Program-made: the position numbers and the translations under genes | Notes under the pieces: generated by a model | Seen by the model: the letters and a program-made list of their open reading frames with translations, nothing else | Database searches by the model: none | What the model was told of the DNA's origin: nothing | Shown here: positions 18,658 through 27,793 of the stretch, piece after piece | How the letters are laid out: every line of letters begins with the position of its first letter | How positions within the stretch are numbered: position 1 is the first letter of the stretch | Assembly: GCF_900182905.1 (NCBI RefSeq) | Contig: NZ_FXUF01000001.1 | Coordinates: 248,001-312,000, forward strand | DNA: 64,000 nucleotides | DNA from: Anoxynatronum buryatiense | GTDB lineage: Bacteria; Bacillota; Clostridia; Peptostreptococcales; Tindalliaceae | Direction of reading: 5' to 3'

Positions 18658-19689
18658 TCAGGATTTATCTTTCAATGCCTGATTCATCAATCGACTCATT
18701 TGATCCAGCACATCAATGACATGCCCATAGTCCATGCGTGTCGGACCGATGACGCCCAGCCAGCCCAGCGTCTGATCATCAACCTGATAGGTGGCGCTGA
18801 CAATACTGCATTCCCTGGCACGCTGTACCTGATTCTCACTGCCAATGGTTATTTTCAGCTGACCGCCTCCCGGATCAGTAATCATGCGGCTAATCACCTG
18901 TTTCTCTTCCATCAATGTCAGAAAGTCTTTTGCTCTGGTGAGGTCACTGAACTCCGGAAAGTTGAAAATATTAGTTGTGCCACTGAGATAAAGACTGATG
19001 TCACTCATTTGTTCCAGCGCGCGGAACATTTCAGGCATGATGGCATGTACCGTTGAATGGAACTGGGCCAGTTCTGTCTGAAGTGTTTGAACCAGACGGG
19101 TTTCTATTTCTTCCAGCGGCATCCCGGCAAATTCCTGGTTTAGGAAATTGGCAATCTTTTCCAAGTCATCTCCTGTCAGATTTGGCGGCACACGAAACAC
19201 CGGATTTTGGATAAGCCCGGTATTGGTAACAAAAATAGCCAATAAATGAGCCTCATCGATACGGGTCAGCTTGATCTGTTTCAACCGGCTTTTTTTCACC
19301 TGAGGCGCCAACACGATGGATGTATAACTTGTGAACTCAGACAATAACCGGGAAGTATACTGCAGAAGCTGTTCCAATTCATTATACTGGCGCAGCAATT
19401 CTGTCTTGATTTTGACCCGATTTTTGTCGGCGGTTTGCTTAATTTCCATCAATTGGTCCACATAAAGCCGATAGCCTTTGTCAGAAGGCACTCTTCCGGC
19501 GGAAGTATGGGGTTGCAAAATATAGCCCAGCTCTTCCAAGTCGGCCATCTCGTTGCGAATTGTTGCCGGGCTGATTCCCAGATCATATTTTTTTGACAAA
19601 CTGCGGGACCCCACAGGCTCTGCCGATTCAATGTAGTCACGGACAATTGCCTGCAAGATCATGAGTTTTCGATCATTTAACATCATCAT
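18658..19689 (-). CDS. hrcA: Heat-inducible transcription repressor HrcA
   Basis: HrcA binds CIRCE operators and represses class I heat-shock genes. The 343-residue product has an N-terminal winged helix (LNDRKLMILQAIVRDYI, then GISPATIRNEMADLEELGYI and HTSAGRVPSDKGYR) and a GAF-like C-terminal domain ending with a conserved GPTRMDYGHVIDVLD. Three successive ATG codons (19689, 19686, 19683) follow an AGGGTG site; 19689 is used here and the choice changes only one or two residues. A perfect CIRCE lies just upstream, so the operon is self-regulated. Confidence 0.96.
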   Translation of the reverse strand: MMMLNDRKLMILQAIVRDYIESAEPVGSRSLSKKYDLGISPATIRNEMADLEELGYILQPHTSAGRVPSDKGYRLYVDQLMEIKQTADKNRVKIKTELLRQYNELEQLLQYTSRLLSEFTSYTSIVLAPQVKKSRLKQIKLTRIDEAHLLAIFVTNTGLIQNPVFRVPPNLTGDDLEKIANFLNQEFAGMPLEEIETRLVQTLQTELAQFHSTVHAIMPEMFRALEQMSDISLYLSGTTNIFNFPEFSDLTRAKDFLTLMEEKQVISRMITDPGGGQLKITIGSENQVQRARECSIVSATYQVDDQTLGWLGVIGPTRMDYGHVIDVLDQMSRLMNQALKDKS

Positions 19690-19704
19690 GATCACCCTAT
19701 TTTG

Positions 19705-19731
19705 TTAGCACTCTACTCAGGTGAGTGCTAA
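19705..19731 (-). promoter_or_regulatory. CIRCE operator (HrcA binding site)
   Basis: This is a perfect match to the CIRCE inverted repeat: TTAGCACTC, 9-base spacer, GAGTGCTAA. It lies between the hrcA promoter -10 and the hrcA start, the usual position for repression by HrcA. Confidence 0.97.
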
Positions 19732-19742
19732 TTCTTGATATC

Positions 19743-19771
19743 AAAATACCATTTCACAGAAATTTTGTCAA
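19743..19771 (-). promoter_or_regulatory. Sigma-A promoter of the hrcA-grpE-dnaK-dnaJ operon
   Basis: On the minus strand the -35 is a perfect TTGACA (19766-19771), the spacer is 17 bases, and the -10 is TATTTT (19743-19748). CIRCE begins 11 bases downstream and overlaps the expected transcription start. Confidence 0.85.
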
Positions 19772-19787
19772 GCATTCTCCGCAGGAA

Positions 19788-20945
19788 TTATCTGGAAGAT
19801 ACCAGCAGTTTTTCAAATACAAGGTTCGATAAATCAATTCCCTTTTCAGTCAATCTCAAAAAACCCGAATTTCGCTCCAACAATCCCCGTTGCACCAGTT
19901 CGGCTATCTCCTTTTCAAAAAATGACGCCATCGACTGCCCGTAACGACTTTCAAAAGCGGTCTCAGAAATCCCGCGCCGCATGCGCAACCCTAAAAACAT
20001 GGTTTCACTCACCGACTCTGTCAGCCCAATTTTCTCGCTGTTCATGTACGGAAAATCACCCTGGTTGATTGCTGTCACATAGCTTTCCATTTGTTGACTA
20101 TTTGCGGTTCTTTCGCCCGACAAGAATCCGTGGGCACCTGCTCCAAGGCCCAGATATTCTCTGTTTTCCCAGTAAGTTATATTATGATGACAGGATTTCC
20201 CAGGAAGGGCATAGTTGGAAATCTCATAATGTTGGTATCCTTTCTGCTGCAACCACTCAATTCCCCAACGAAACATGGCATATTCAAGATCTTCATTAGC
20301 TGCACATACTACCCCTGTTTCTCTCTGGCGGTGAAGGGGTGTGCCGGGTTCAAATGTAAGGCCGTAACATGATAAATGAGGTATCTTCATTGCTTCCAAT
20401 GTTTCCAGTGATTCCTGCCACTGTTCCAATTGCTGGCCTGGAATTCCAAAGATCAAATCTGCGTTCACATTAACAAACCCTGCCTGGCGCGCAAGCTCCA
20501 CCACCTGGTAGAAGTCGGCTGCAGTATGCCTGCGCCCCAGAAAAGCGAGGAGCGGATCATGTGTGCTCTGAAGACCCAGGCTGAGGCGGTTAACACCTGC
20601 CTGACGATAAGCTTTCAACTGATCCAGGGTCAACTGTTCCGGATTTGCTTCCATGGTGATTTCTGCATTTTTTGTAAGATTTCCCACTGCGGCCAGTTTC
20701 TCAAGAATACGACTGGTATGAACGCCCGTCAGCAACGAAGGTGTGCCGCCACCAAAAAAAACCGTGGCGACCGGCCTTTCAGCCAGTCGACCCCGGTAAA
20801 GATCCACTTCTGCCAGCAGTGCTTCCACATACCCGTCAAGATCTTCAAGGCGGTTGGGCCATGATAAAAAATCACAGTAATGGCATTTTTGACGACAGAA
20901 CGGTATGTGAATGTAAATGCTTAAAGGGTGTTGATTGCTCCACAT
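19788..20945 (-). CDS. hemW: Radical-SAM protein HemW (heme chaperone-like)
   Basis: The 385-residue protein belongs to the HemN/HemW family. The radical-SAM motif CRQKCHYC (Cys17, 21, 24) follows the typical SIYIHIPF start. GGGTPSLL, the EANPEQLT motif and a HemN C-terminal domain follow. HemW-type proteins lack the extra N-terminal residues of true coproporphyrinogen dehydrogenase and bind heme; that family distinction is used here. It lies between lepA and hrcA, as in many Firmicutes. Confidence 0.92.
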   Translation of the reverse strand: MWSNQHPLSIYIHIPFCRQKCHYCDFLSWPNRLEDLDGYVEALLAEVDLYRGRLAERPVATVFFGGGTPSLLTGVHTSRILEKLAAVGNLTKNAEITMEANPEQLTLDQLKAYRQAGVNRLSLGLQSTHDPLLAFLGRRHTAADFYQVVELARQAGFVNVNADLIFGIPGQQLEQWQESLETLEAMKIPHLSCYGLTFEPGTPLHRQRETGVVCAANEDLEYAMFRWGIEWLQQKGYQHYEISNYALPGKSCHHNITYWENREYLGLGAGAHGFLSGERTANSQQMESYVTAINQGDFPYMNSEKIGLTESVSETMFLGLRMRRGISETAFESRYGQSMASFFEKEIAELVQRGLLERNSGFLRLTEKGIDLSNLVFEKLLVSSR

Positions 20946-21009
20946 TTTTAAAACCTACTTTTCATGAAATGGATAACTGCTGAAATAATCGCATTTGCCG
21001 GCAGTCACT

Positions 21010-22818
21010 TTAACTATCCAGCTTGAGCACTGACATAAAGGCTTTCTGAGGCACTTCAACATTGCCCACTTGTCGCATGCGCTTCTTGCCTTCTTTTTGC
21101 TTTTCCAGCAGTTTCTTTTTGCGAGAGATGTCACCACCGTAACATTTTGCAAGCACATCCTTGCGTAACGCTTTGACCGTTTCACGTGCAATGATTTTTT
21201 GCCCGATGGATGCCTGGATGGGAACCGCGAACTGGTGTCGCGGAATTTCATCCTTCAGTTTTTCACACATGAGCCGTCCCCGTTCGTAGGCTTTGCTCGT
21301 GTGTACAATAAAGGAAAGGGCATCCACCTGTTCTCCGTTAATGAGAATATCCAGCTTGACTAGCTGTGATTCCCGATACCCCAGCATTTCGTAATCAAGG
21401 GATCCATAACCGCGGGTTCGGGATTTCAGCGCATCAAAAAAGTCATAAATCACTTCATTCAAGGGAAGTTCGTAATTAATATTCACCCTTGTCTGGTCCA
21501 AATAGGTCATTTCCTTCATCATTCCCCGGCGTTCCTGACAAAGCTCCATGACAGACCCTACATACTCATTCAGCACCATAATGCTTGCTTTGACAATGGG
21601 TTCTTCAATAAGTCGGATTTCCTGAGGCTGGGGCAGGTTGGCAGGATTTTGTATCATGACCATTTCGCCGTTGGTTTTATGCACCTGATAGATAACACTT
21701 GGGGCAGTGGTCACCAGATCAAGATCAAACTCCCGCTCCAGACGTTCCTGAACAATTTCCATGTGAAGCAACCCCAGGAAACCACAGCGAAATCCGAAAC
21801 CAAGCGCTGCAGAAGTTTCGTTTTCAAAAACCAGTGCCGCATCATTCACTTGGAGTCTTTCCAAGGCATCTTTTACATCTTCAAACTTTTCGCCTTCAGC
21901 CGGATAGATGCCGCAGTAAACCATTGGCGTCACTTTTCGATAACCGGGAAGTGGTGTTTGGGTTTCCCTTTTGGCTTCGGTAATGGTATCACCCACCCGG
22001 CAATGACGCACATCTTTAATGCTGGCTGCCACATATCCCACGTCTCCCGCCCGCAACACATCCTGTTCAATGGGCCCAGGCGAAAACACACCAACTTCTG
22101 TGATTTCAAATTCTTTCTGGCCTGCCATCATGCGAATCCGCATGCCTGGTTTCATTTCACCATCCATCATGCGGATGTAGCCAATGACTCCCCGATAGTT
22201 GTCATAAAGGGAGTCGAAAATGAGTGCTTTTAACGGTTTCTCCTCGTCTCCCTTTGGTGGGGGAATGCGCTGAACGACAGCTTCCAATACATCTTCGATG
22301 TTAAGGCCCTCTTTGGCAGAAATCAGGGGGATGCCTTCTGTGTCAAGTCCGATGATATCTTCAATTTCTTTTTTTACTTCATCCACCCGTGCGCTGGGTA
22401 AATCAATTTTATTGATCACCGGTATTATCTCAAGGTCCTGCTCCAATGCCAGATACACATTTGCAAGCGTCTGAGCTTCGATGCCCTGGGCGGCGTCCAC
22501 CACCAACAAGGCTCCTTCACAGGCAGCCAGGCTGCGGGAAACCTCATAAGTAAAATCTACATGACCCGGCGTATCAATGAGGTTCAATTGATAGGTTTCG
22601 CCGTCGTTTGCTTTGTAGTTCAGCCGGATGGTCTGCAACTTTATGGTAATGCCGCGTTCCCGCTCCAGTTCCATGTTATCCAACAGCTGTTCTTTCATTT
22701 CCCGGCTGCTTACCAGGCCCGTGGTTTCAATGAGCCTGTCAGCCAGGGTGGATTTTCCATGATCAATATGGGCGATAATACTGAAATTGCGAATTTTATG
22801 TTGACGTGTTGAAAACAA
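21010..22818 (-). CDS. lepA: Elongation factor 4 (LepA)
   Basis: LepA is a translational GTPase that acts on stalled or pre-initiation ribosomes. The product from the TTG at 22818 is 602 residues, the normal length. G1 [10 protein letters not shown]3 DTPGHVDF and G4 NKIDLPSA are intact, as is the LepA-specific C-terminal domain ([20 protein letters not shown]). The TTG start is chosen because AAGGAGG sits 7 bases before it; an ATG 13 codons upstream has no comparable site. It is divergent from rpsT. Confidence 0.96.
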   Translation of the reverse strand: MFSTRQHKIRNFSIIAHIDHGKSTLADRLIETTGLVSSREMKEQLLDNMELERERGITIKLQTIRLNYKANDGETYQLNLIDTPGHVDFTYEVSRSLAACEGALLVVDAAQGIEAQTLANVYLALEQDLEIIPVINKIDLPSARVDEVKKEIEDIIGLDTEGIPLISAKEGLNIEDVLEAVVQRIPPPKGDEEKPLKALIFDSLYDNYRGVIGYIRMMDGEMKPGMRIRMMAGQKEFEITEVGVFSPGPIEQDVLRAGDVGYVAASIKDVRHCRVGDTITEAKRETQTPLPGYRKVTPMVYCGIYPAEGEKFEDVKDALERLQVNDAALVFENETSAALGFGFRCGFLGLLHMEIVQERLEREFDLDLVTTAPSVIYQVHKTNGEMVMIQNPANLPQPQEIRLIEEPIVKASIMVLNEYVGSVMELCQERRGMMKEMTYLDQTRVNINYELPLNEVIYDFFDALKSRTRGYGSLDYEMLGYRESQLVKLDILINGEQVDALSFIVHTSKAYERGRLMCEKLKDEIPRHQFAVPIQASIGQKIIARETVKALRKDVLAKCYGGDISRKKKLLEKQKEGKKRMRQVGNVEVPQKAFMSVLKLDS

Positions 22819-22855
22819 CGAAATTCCTCCTTCTATTGACACCTTTAACGAAGGC

Positions 22856-22885
22856 ATTATATCATAAGGGTCTAGTGAGTTTCAA
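22856..22885 (-). promoter_or_regulatory. Promoter for lepA
   Basis: On the minus strand the -35 is TTGAAA (22880-22885), the spacer is 18 bases, and the -10 is a perfect TATAAT (22856-22861). The lepA TTG start is about 40 bases downstream. Confidence 0.7.
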
Positions 22886-22915
22886 TCACTTCATGAAGAT
22901 GAATGAAAGAAGCTA

Positions 22916-22944
22916 TTGATTTTTAGGCATGCTTTTGGTATAGT
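22916..22944 (+). promoter_or_regulatory. Promoter for rpsT
   Basis: The -35 is TTGATT (22916-22921), the spacer is 17 bases, and the -10 is TATAGT (22939-22944). It is back to back with the lepA promoter in a gap of about 160 bases. Confidence 0.65.
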
Positions 22945-22979
22945 TAGAATGTTAATGAGCACATAAGGGGGTGAAGTGA

Positions 22980-23243
22980 TTGGCTAATATTAAATCTGCA
23001 ATGAAACGCATTCGTGTGATCCGTAAAAAAACTGCCCGAAACAAAATGATTAAGTCGCAACTTAAGACTGCTATCAGACGTTTCGAAGAAGCTCTGGATC
23101 ATAATCAGTTTGATGTGGCAAAGGAAAAACTTCAGTTTGTTGATAAGAAATTGAAGCAGGCTGCCGCCAAAAACATCATTCATACAAACAATGCTTCCAG
23201 GAAACTGTCTCGCCTGACGAAAAAATTAAACCGTACGGTTTAG
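22980..23243 (+). CDS. rpsT: 30S ribosomal protein S20
   Basis: This 87-residue basic protein is a complete bS20 (ANIKSAMKRIRVIRKK... to ...HTNNASRKLSRLTKKLN). It binds the 16S rRNA 5' domain. Translation starts at TTG (22980) behind AAGGGGGTGA, a weak start codon often seen for S20. It is one of few plus-strand genes in the first 30 kb and faces holA across a shared terminator. Confidence 0.97.
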   Translation: MANIKSAMKRIRVIRKKTARNKMIKSQLKTAIRRFEEALDHNQFDVAKEKLQFVDKKLKQAAAKNIIHTNNASRKLSRLTKKLNRTV

Positions 23244-23290
23244 ATCAGATGAAAAGTTTCAAACTTATGCGTTAAACAATCAAATGAGAT

Positions 23291-23328
23291 AAAAAAAGCG
23301 TTCTGATTACTTCAGAGACGCTTTTTTT
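23291..23328. terminator. Bidirectional terminator between rpsT and holA
   Basis: A7-GCGT...GACGC-T7 brackets a stem of about 11 bp with one bulge and a TTAC loop. It has A and U tracts on both sides, so it should end both rpsT (plus) and holA (minus). Confidence 0.82.
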
Positions 23329-23349
23329 AATATGTCTGAATGTTGACCA

Positions 23350-24390
23350 TCATTTCCGCAAGCATATTTCAGCGATGATCAGCTCCATGGCCTGCTGTGC
23401 ATCCAAAAGCCCTTGTTTCATCTGCCGGTCGAGTACCAAAAAAGCATTCAGCAGCCACATCAGATCATTTTCATGAAAACGCTTACTATATGACACTGTT
23501 TTTTTCACGGCATAGGGGTGTTGTTTCAGTTTTGTCGCCATTTTTGCCGGCGTATAACCCTGCATGGTCAGTTCTTTCACCCGAAGCATCAGCTTAAACT
23601 GGTTGCGCAGATAGCCAATAATTTTCATGAGAGGTTCACCTCTTGACAATAATTCATGGAGGCGCACCTGCGTTTCTGCTCCCTTTTTACCAGCAAAACT
23701 CTCAATGAGCATGAAAATATCATTCTGAAAAGCGGCGTATGTTGTCTGCTGCACTTCTTCCTGTGTTACCCGTTGCTGATCTCCCAGATACGCCACCAGT
23801 TTGATGATTTCATTGCTGACATCCTGCAGTGTCTGTTCCGGTTGACTGGTAAAATAGTCAAAGCTCTCTGCAAATGTTCGCACAGCCTTCTGATCCGCTT
23901 TTTTTCCTGCAGCCTCCAGCTCCTGCTGAATAAACCGCCGAAAGTCGGGTTCCTTTAGTCGCGGAAAATCTTCTGTATGAGCCACCTTCTTAATGGCTCT
24001 CAAAATTTTTTTTCGGCCATCTGGTTTGACACGACAGAAAAACAGCAAACACGTGCTGCTGGAAGGACGTTCAAGATACTGCAGTAGTTTTTTTTCCTCT
24101 TTTTCTGTCAATGCCGCTCCTTTTGTTTCCAGAAATGACGGATTCTTAACGACAACCAGTTTTCGCCGGGCCATCACCGGTAACGTTTCCACCGCTTCCA
24201 GCAAGATTTCGATGGTAAAATCTTTTCCCTCATAAGTGACCAGGTTCATGTCCTGCATTCCTGGTGGGATCAGTAGCTGGATGAGTGCCTGTAGGTAACG
24301 TTTCATCAACAACTCTTCTTCTCCGGTGATTATGAAAACCGCCGGCACCTGTTCCACCGGGGTCTGCTGCAATCTTCTGATGACTTCCAT
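23350..24390 (-). CDS. holA: DNA polymerase III delta subunit
   Basis: HolA is the clamp-loader subunit that opens the beta clamp. The 346-residue product has the N-terminal segment PAVFIITGEEELLMKRYLQAL, the RKLVVVKNPSFL region and a conserved C-terminal collar domain (LRNQFKLMLRVKELTMQGYTP...HPYAVKKTV). It sits upstream of rpsT in convergent orientation and downstream of comEC, which is the standard comEC-holA-rpsT neighbourhood. Confidence 0.93.
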   Translation of the reverse strand: MEVIRRLQQTPVEQVPAVFIITGEEELLMKRYLQALIQLLIPPGMQDMNLVTYEGKDFTIEILLEAVETLPVMARRKLVVVKNPSFLETKGAALTEKEEKKLLQYLERPSSSTCLLFFCRVKPDGRKKILRAIKKVAHTEDFPRLKEPDFRRFIQQELEAAGKKADQKAVRTFAESFDYFTSQPEQTLQDVSNEIIKLVAYLGDQQRVTQEEVQQTTYAAFQNDIFMLIESFAGKKGAETQVRLHELLSRGEPLMKIIGYLRNQFKLMLRVKELTMQGYTPAKMATKLKQHPYAVKKTVSYSKRFHENDLMWLLNAFLVLDRQMKQGLLDAQQAMELIIAEICLRK

Positions 24391-24393
24391 TGG

Positions 24394-24978
24394 CTACCCT
24401 CTTCTCACAACATCGAATCCCATGACTGTTTCGAAATGTGCCAGCGCTGTATTATGGGCTTCCGCATTAAAGCTTGCCACAGCTCCTTCGTTGACGATTA
24501 CTGCAAAACCTTTATTATAGGCATCAACGGCTGTGTGAAAAATGCAGATATCCGTGCAGACTCCTGCCAGTTCAATCTGTTCAATGCCCTGCTGTCGAAG
24601 GATCAGTTCCAGGGGCGTTCCGCAAAATGCAGAATAGCGGCGTTTATCCAGTTGAATAATTTTTTCAGGATGCTCCTTTTCCAGACGCCTCACCAGTGTT
24701 TCAATGCTGCCATAAAGCAATCTGCCCACAGTGCCTGAAATATTGTGAGGAGGAAAGAGCCGATGTTGGGGGTGGGTCGTATCATTTTCATCGTGCACAT
24801 CATTGACAACAAACACATAGCCCGCTTCAGTCAGATATGTGTTTATTTTTTCGGCGATCATCTGTTCAATGTCCTGGCCCGGTTCTCCCACCGTCAGCTT
24901 GCCATCCGCTGCCACAAAATCATGGGTGTAATCAATGAGTATCAATGCTTTTGGGTCTGATATCTGTTTCTGTGACAT
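24394..24978 (-). CDS. Isochorismatase-like cysteine hydrolase, probably nicotinamidase
   Basis: The 194-residue product has the catalytic triad pattern of nicotinamidases: Asp16 (ALILIDYTHDF), Lys112 (LDKRRYSAF) and Cys145 in GVCTDICIFHT. Candidate metal ligands lie in DVH (60-62) and the His residues at 69 and 78. Conversion of nicotinamide to nicotinate in NAD salvage is the best guess, but other cysteine hydrolases of this fold cannot be excluded. The ATG has AAGGAGG 8 bases upstream. Its first 47 bases overlap the end of the comEC-like gene, and holA follows after 3 bases. Confidence 0.85.
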   Translation of the reverse strand: MSQKQISDPKALILIDYTHDFVAADGKLTVGEPGQDIEQMIAEKINTYLTEAGYVFVVNDVHDENDTTHPQHRLFPPHNISGTVGRLLYGSIETLVRRLEKEHPEKIIQLDKRRYSAFCGTPLELILRQQGIEQIELAGVCTDICIFHTAVDAYNKGFAVIVNEGAVASFNAEAHNTALAHFETVMGFDVVRRG

Positions 24979-26512
24979 TATCTTCGCCTCCTTGTGTTGG
25001 TTCTGCCGAATATGAGATCTTCGTCTTAAGTTGCACCAATCGACTTTGTTCGCATATTGATAAGCCTTTCCATATTATTGCTAAAGCGAGTCCGTAGCCT
25101 ATGAGCCATCCGGATGACAAGAATGACACCTGCATTTCTGCCCAGGGCCATTGACTAAAGTATGAGGTGACGGCGATGATATATCGTATGCCACCCGTTA
25201 CCATGATTCCCGGCAAAACTGCCAATATCGGGTGAAGCAGGCCTGCCACAATCATGACAAGCGCCAGGGGCATCAAAACGCCCATCACGGGAACAATCAG
25301 AAAATTTGCCGGTATCGCCACCAGTGAAAATGTCTCAAAATGGACAGCCACCACAGGCCAGGTCCCCAGTTGGGCCGCCAGGGTAACCAGCAACAGATCC
25401 AGCACAGGCAGCTTCTCCTGATATAGACAGCTGCGCAAGGGTGGATATAGCCAGAGGATCCCTCCTGTGGCCAAAAAAGACAGCTGGTATGACACTGTTC
25501 TCAGCGTTAGTGGGTTCACGAAAGCAAAAAACAATGCACACCAAAGCAAACTGCTCTTTGCATCGTATCGACGTTTTAGAAAAAAAGCTGCAACGTAGCA
25601 AGTATACATCACCGCAGCTCTCAGAATGGAAATCGAAAAACCCGTCATGGCAGCGTAACACCATACCGCCAGCACGGTGGTAACAAGTGCTCCACGTTTG
25701 CCTGCTCCTGTTTTCTGGAGGATAAACTGAATGACGACTGCCAGAATTCCCACATGAAGACCAGATACTGCAATCAGGTGGGCTGTTCCTGTACGGCTGA
25801 AGTGCTGCAGCTGATCCTGATGTAACAGACGACGCTCTCCAAAAAAAATGCTTTTTAATATCTGATTTTCCGGTTCAGAAAGCCGGCTGTCAATTGACTT
25901 CTCAGAGAATTTTCGCAGTTGGTAAGCTCTTAGACGCCACCAATTTACGGATTCTGTCACGCAAATCTCTTTTCCCGACAGCTGAATGACTCCACGAAAC
26001 CCTCTGGACCTCCAGTTTTCAAGCCAAGGCTCTGTGGCAGATTCCGACAGATCATGAACCACTTGAAAAGAAGAAGCATAAAACATCTGGCCCGGCATCA
26101 GCCTGGGAATGTCATTATCAAAATGTGTCAGTTCAATGATGACGGGTACTTTCATCTGAATATTTTCTGTTTCCATGACAATTTGCTGGATGACACCTTC
26201 ATAGCGGGTACTGAAACGACCGCTGTTCCCTGTATGCGTCACCATTATTTTCAGTTGGGTCACATCATCGGTGGAAAGAACACCCATCATCGAAGTTCCT
26301 GTTGCGTTTTCCATCTGTTGTCGTTGAAAGCCCATAAGACAGGCCAGCAATATCATGCAACACAATGCCCGTCGATCATCCAGCTTCACCAACCCAATTG
26401 CGGCCATCAGTGCCACAGGAAAGATCAGCCATCCGGCAACCGCCTGCGTTTGACCCGCAAGCAACATACCCAGCGTAAAAGCTGGAACAATCATCATTGC
26501 AGGTCGCTTCAC
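24932..26512 (-). CDS. ComEC/Rec2 competence channel protein lacking the MBL domain
   Basis: The 527-residue polytopic membrane protein has an N-terminal DUF4131-like region and the Competence domain. The hallmark segment HFSRTGTAHLIAVSGLHVGIL, read in two parts, lies near 270. It ends shortly after the last membrane helices without the C-terminal metallo-beta-lactamase domain found in full ComEC (usually about 750-800 residues). Family role: passage of single-stranded DNA across the membrane. The start is GTG at 26512 with AAGGGAGG 7 bases upstream. A separate ComEC-type MBL gene lies about 4.4 kb away on the other strand. Confidence 0.88.
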   Translation of the reverse strand: MKRPAMMIVPAFTLGMLLAGQTQAVAGWLIFPVALMAAIGLVKLDDRRALCCMILLACLMGFQRQQMENATGTSMMGVLSTDDVTQLKIMVTHTGNSGRFSTRYEGVIQQIVMETENIQMKVPVIIELTHFDNDIPRLMPGQMFYASSFQVVHDLSESATEPWLENWRSRGFRGVIQLSGKEICVTESVNWWRLRAYQLRKFSEKSIDSRLSEPENQILKSIFFGERRLLHQDQLQHFSRTGTAHLIAVSGLHVGILAVVIQFILQKTGAGKRGALVTTVLAVWCYAAMTGFSISILRAAVMYTCYVAAFFLKRRYDAKSSLLWCALFFAFVNPLTLRTVSYQLSFLATGGILWLYPPLRSCLYQEKLPVLDLLLVTLAAQLGTWPVVAVHFETFSLVAIPANFLIVPVMGVLMPLALVMIVAGLLHPILAVLPGIMVTGGIRYIIAVTSYFSQWPWAEMQVSFLSSGWLIGYGLALAIIWKGLSICEQSRLVQLKTKISYSAEPTQGGEDNVTETDIRPKSIDTH

Positions 26513-26592
26513 TGAGATGCCTCCCTTATGCAATGTTGACAACCCTTTCGCCATTTTCACTTAATCTGATGATCTTGAAATGTCCCTGATTT

Positions 26593-27750
26593 TTAAGGAT
26601 GGTCAGGTGATTGTTTTGAAGCCGGCATGTTTTTTTTGGCTCCTGCCTCTGTTCTCTTTAACAATAAAGAAGTGACCACGACAGTCAGTGGGATCGTCAG
26701 AAGCAACCCGATGCTTCCAGACAGCGCCCTCAAAATTTCTGTGGCAATCATATCTAAGTTCATGATGCGAATCACAGAGGTGTCATACGCCATAAAAAGA
26801 AGCATCAATGGCAGTGCCGCACCAGTGTAGGCTAAGATAAGGGTATTGGACATGGTTGTCATAATATCACGCCCCACGTTCATTCCAGATCTCATTAACT
26901 GGCGTGAAGATACCGCCGGGTTCACCCGGTGAATTTCAGTAATGGCAGAGGCAATGGAAACACCCACGTCCATCACGGCCCCCAAAGCCCCCATGATAAT
27001 TCCCGCAAAAAGCAGGTCACGAAAATCAAAGGAAACCTCCTGGGGAATGTACATCAGCATAATGGCTTCTTCACTGGACAGCCCTGTCAGCCGCACTTGT
27101 GACCCGGCAATGAACATGACCACTCCTGCCGCCATCAGGCCTCCTGTAATCCCAATAACCGCTGAAATACTTTTCACATTGACCCCGTCAATAAGCAAAA
27201 TTGTCACTAATGTCACCAGTAAAGAAACGCCGATGGTCAGCAAAATCGGAGGATACCCCTTTAACATGCCTGGCAACAGCACGCGAATAATCAGAACAAA
27301 AGTGAATGCCAGTGTCACAATGGTTTTCAAGCCTTTCCAGCGGCCAATGACGAGTAACAGCAATATAAAAAGTCCCAAGATCCATAGAATTGACATGTCT
27401 CGCACATAATCGATGATATATATTTCCAGGTCTCCTGAGGCAAGCATTTCCTGTACCACCAACACGCGGTCACCTGGTTTCACCGGTACGTCATAGACAG
27501 GATTATCAGACAGGTGATTTTCCACTGTGACAACTTCCCCATTAAGTGGCCCGCTATAAATTTCAAGTGTTACCCATTGAGTTTCAAAAAAGACTTCTGA
27601 CTGCCCTCGATCTTCCACTGCCAAAACCCTTGCCCGCATCGTGTTGTCATAGGGGTCTTCAAGTTCAGAAGCAACCACCGGCGTGGTTATTATCATCAAC
27701 AGAAACAGCAAGCTGCTGATCACTCGCTTAATGCCTTGATTCAACTGCAC
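26593..27750 (-). CDS. YibE/F-like membrane protein
   Basis: The 385-residue protein has a signal-like N-terminus (VISSLLFLLMIITTPVVAS). An extracytoplasmic beta-rich domain of about 100 residues (LSDNPVYDVPVKPGDRVLV) follows, then about seven membrane helices. The membrane part has family motifs such as IDGVNVKSISAVIG and GALGAVMDVGVSIASA. YibE/F proteins are of unknown function. It is the likely first gene of a yibE-comEC-hydrolase-holA unit. Confidence 0.85.
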   Translation of the reverse strand: MQLNQGIKRVISSLLFLLMIITTPVVASELEDPYDNTMRARVLAVEDRGQSEVFFETQWVTLEIYSGPLNGEVVTVENHLSDNPVYDVPVKPGDRVLVVQEMLASGDLEIYIIDYVRDMSILWILGLFILLLLVIGRWKGLKTIVTLAFTFVLIIRVLLPGMLKGYPPILLTIGVSLLVTLVTILLIDGVNVKSISAVIGITGGLMAAGVVMFIAGSQVRLTGLSSEEAIMLMYIPQEVSFDFRDLLFAGIIMGALGAVMDVGVSIASAITEIHRVNPAVSSRQLMRSGMNVGRDIMTTMSNTLILAYTGAALPLMLLFMAYDTSVIRIMNLDMIATEILRALSGSIGLLLTIPLTVVVTSLLLKRTEAGAKKNMPASKQSPDHP

Positions 27751-27793
27751 GCGAACACCTCCTGATCAATGAACGAATGATTCAGCCTGCTCC

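Noticed and set aside
22944-23183. Minus-strand open frame opposite rpsT
   Set aside because: It is antisense to S20, has no ribosome binding site and no domain.
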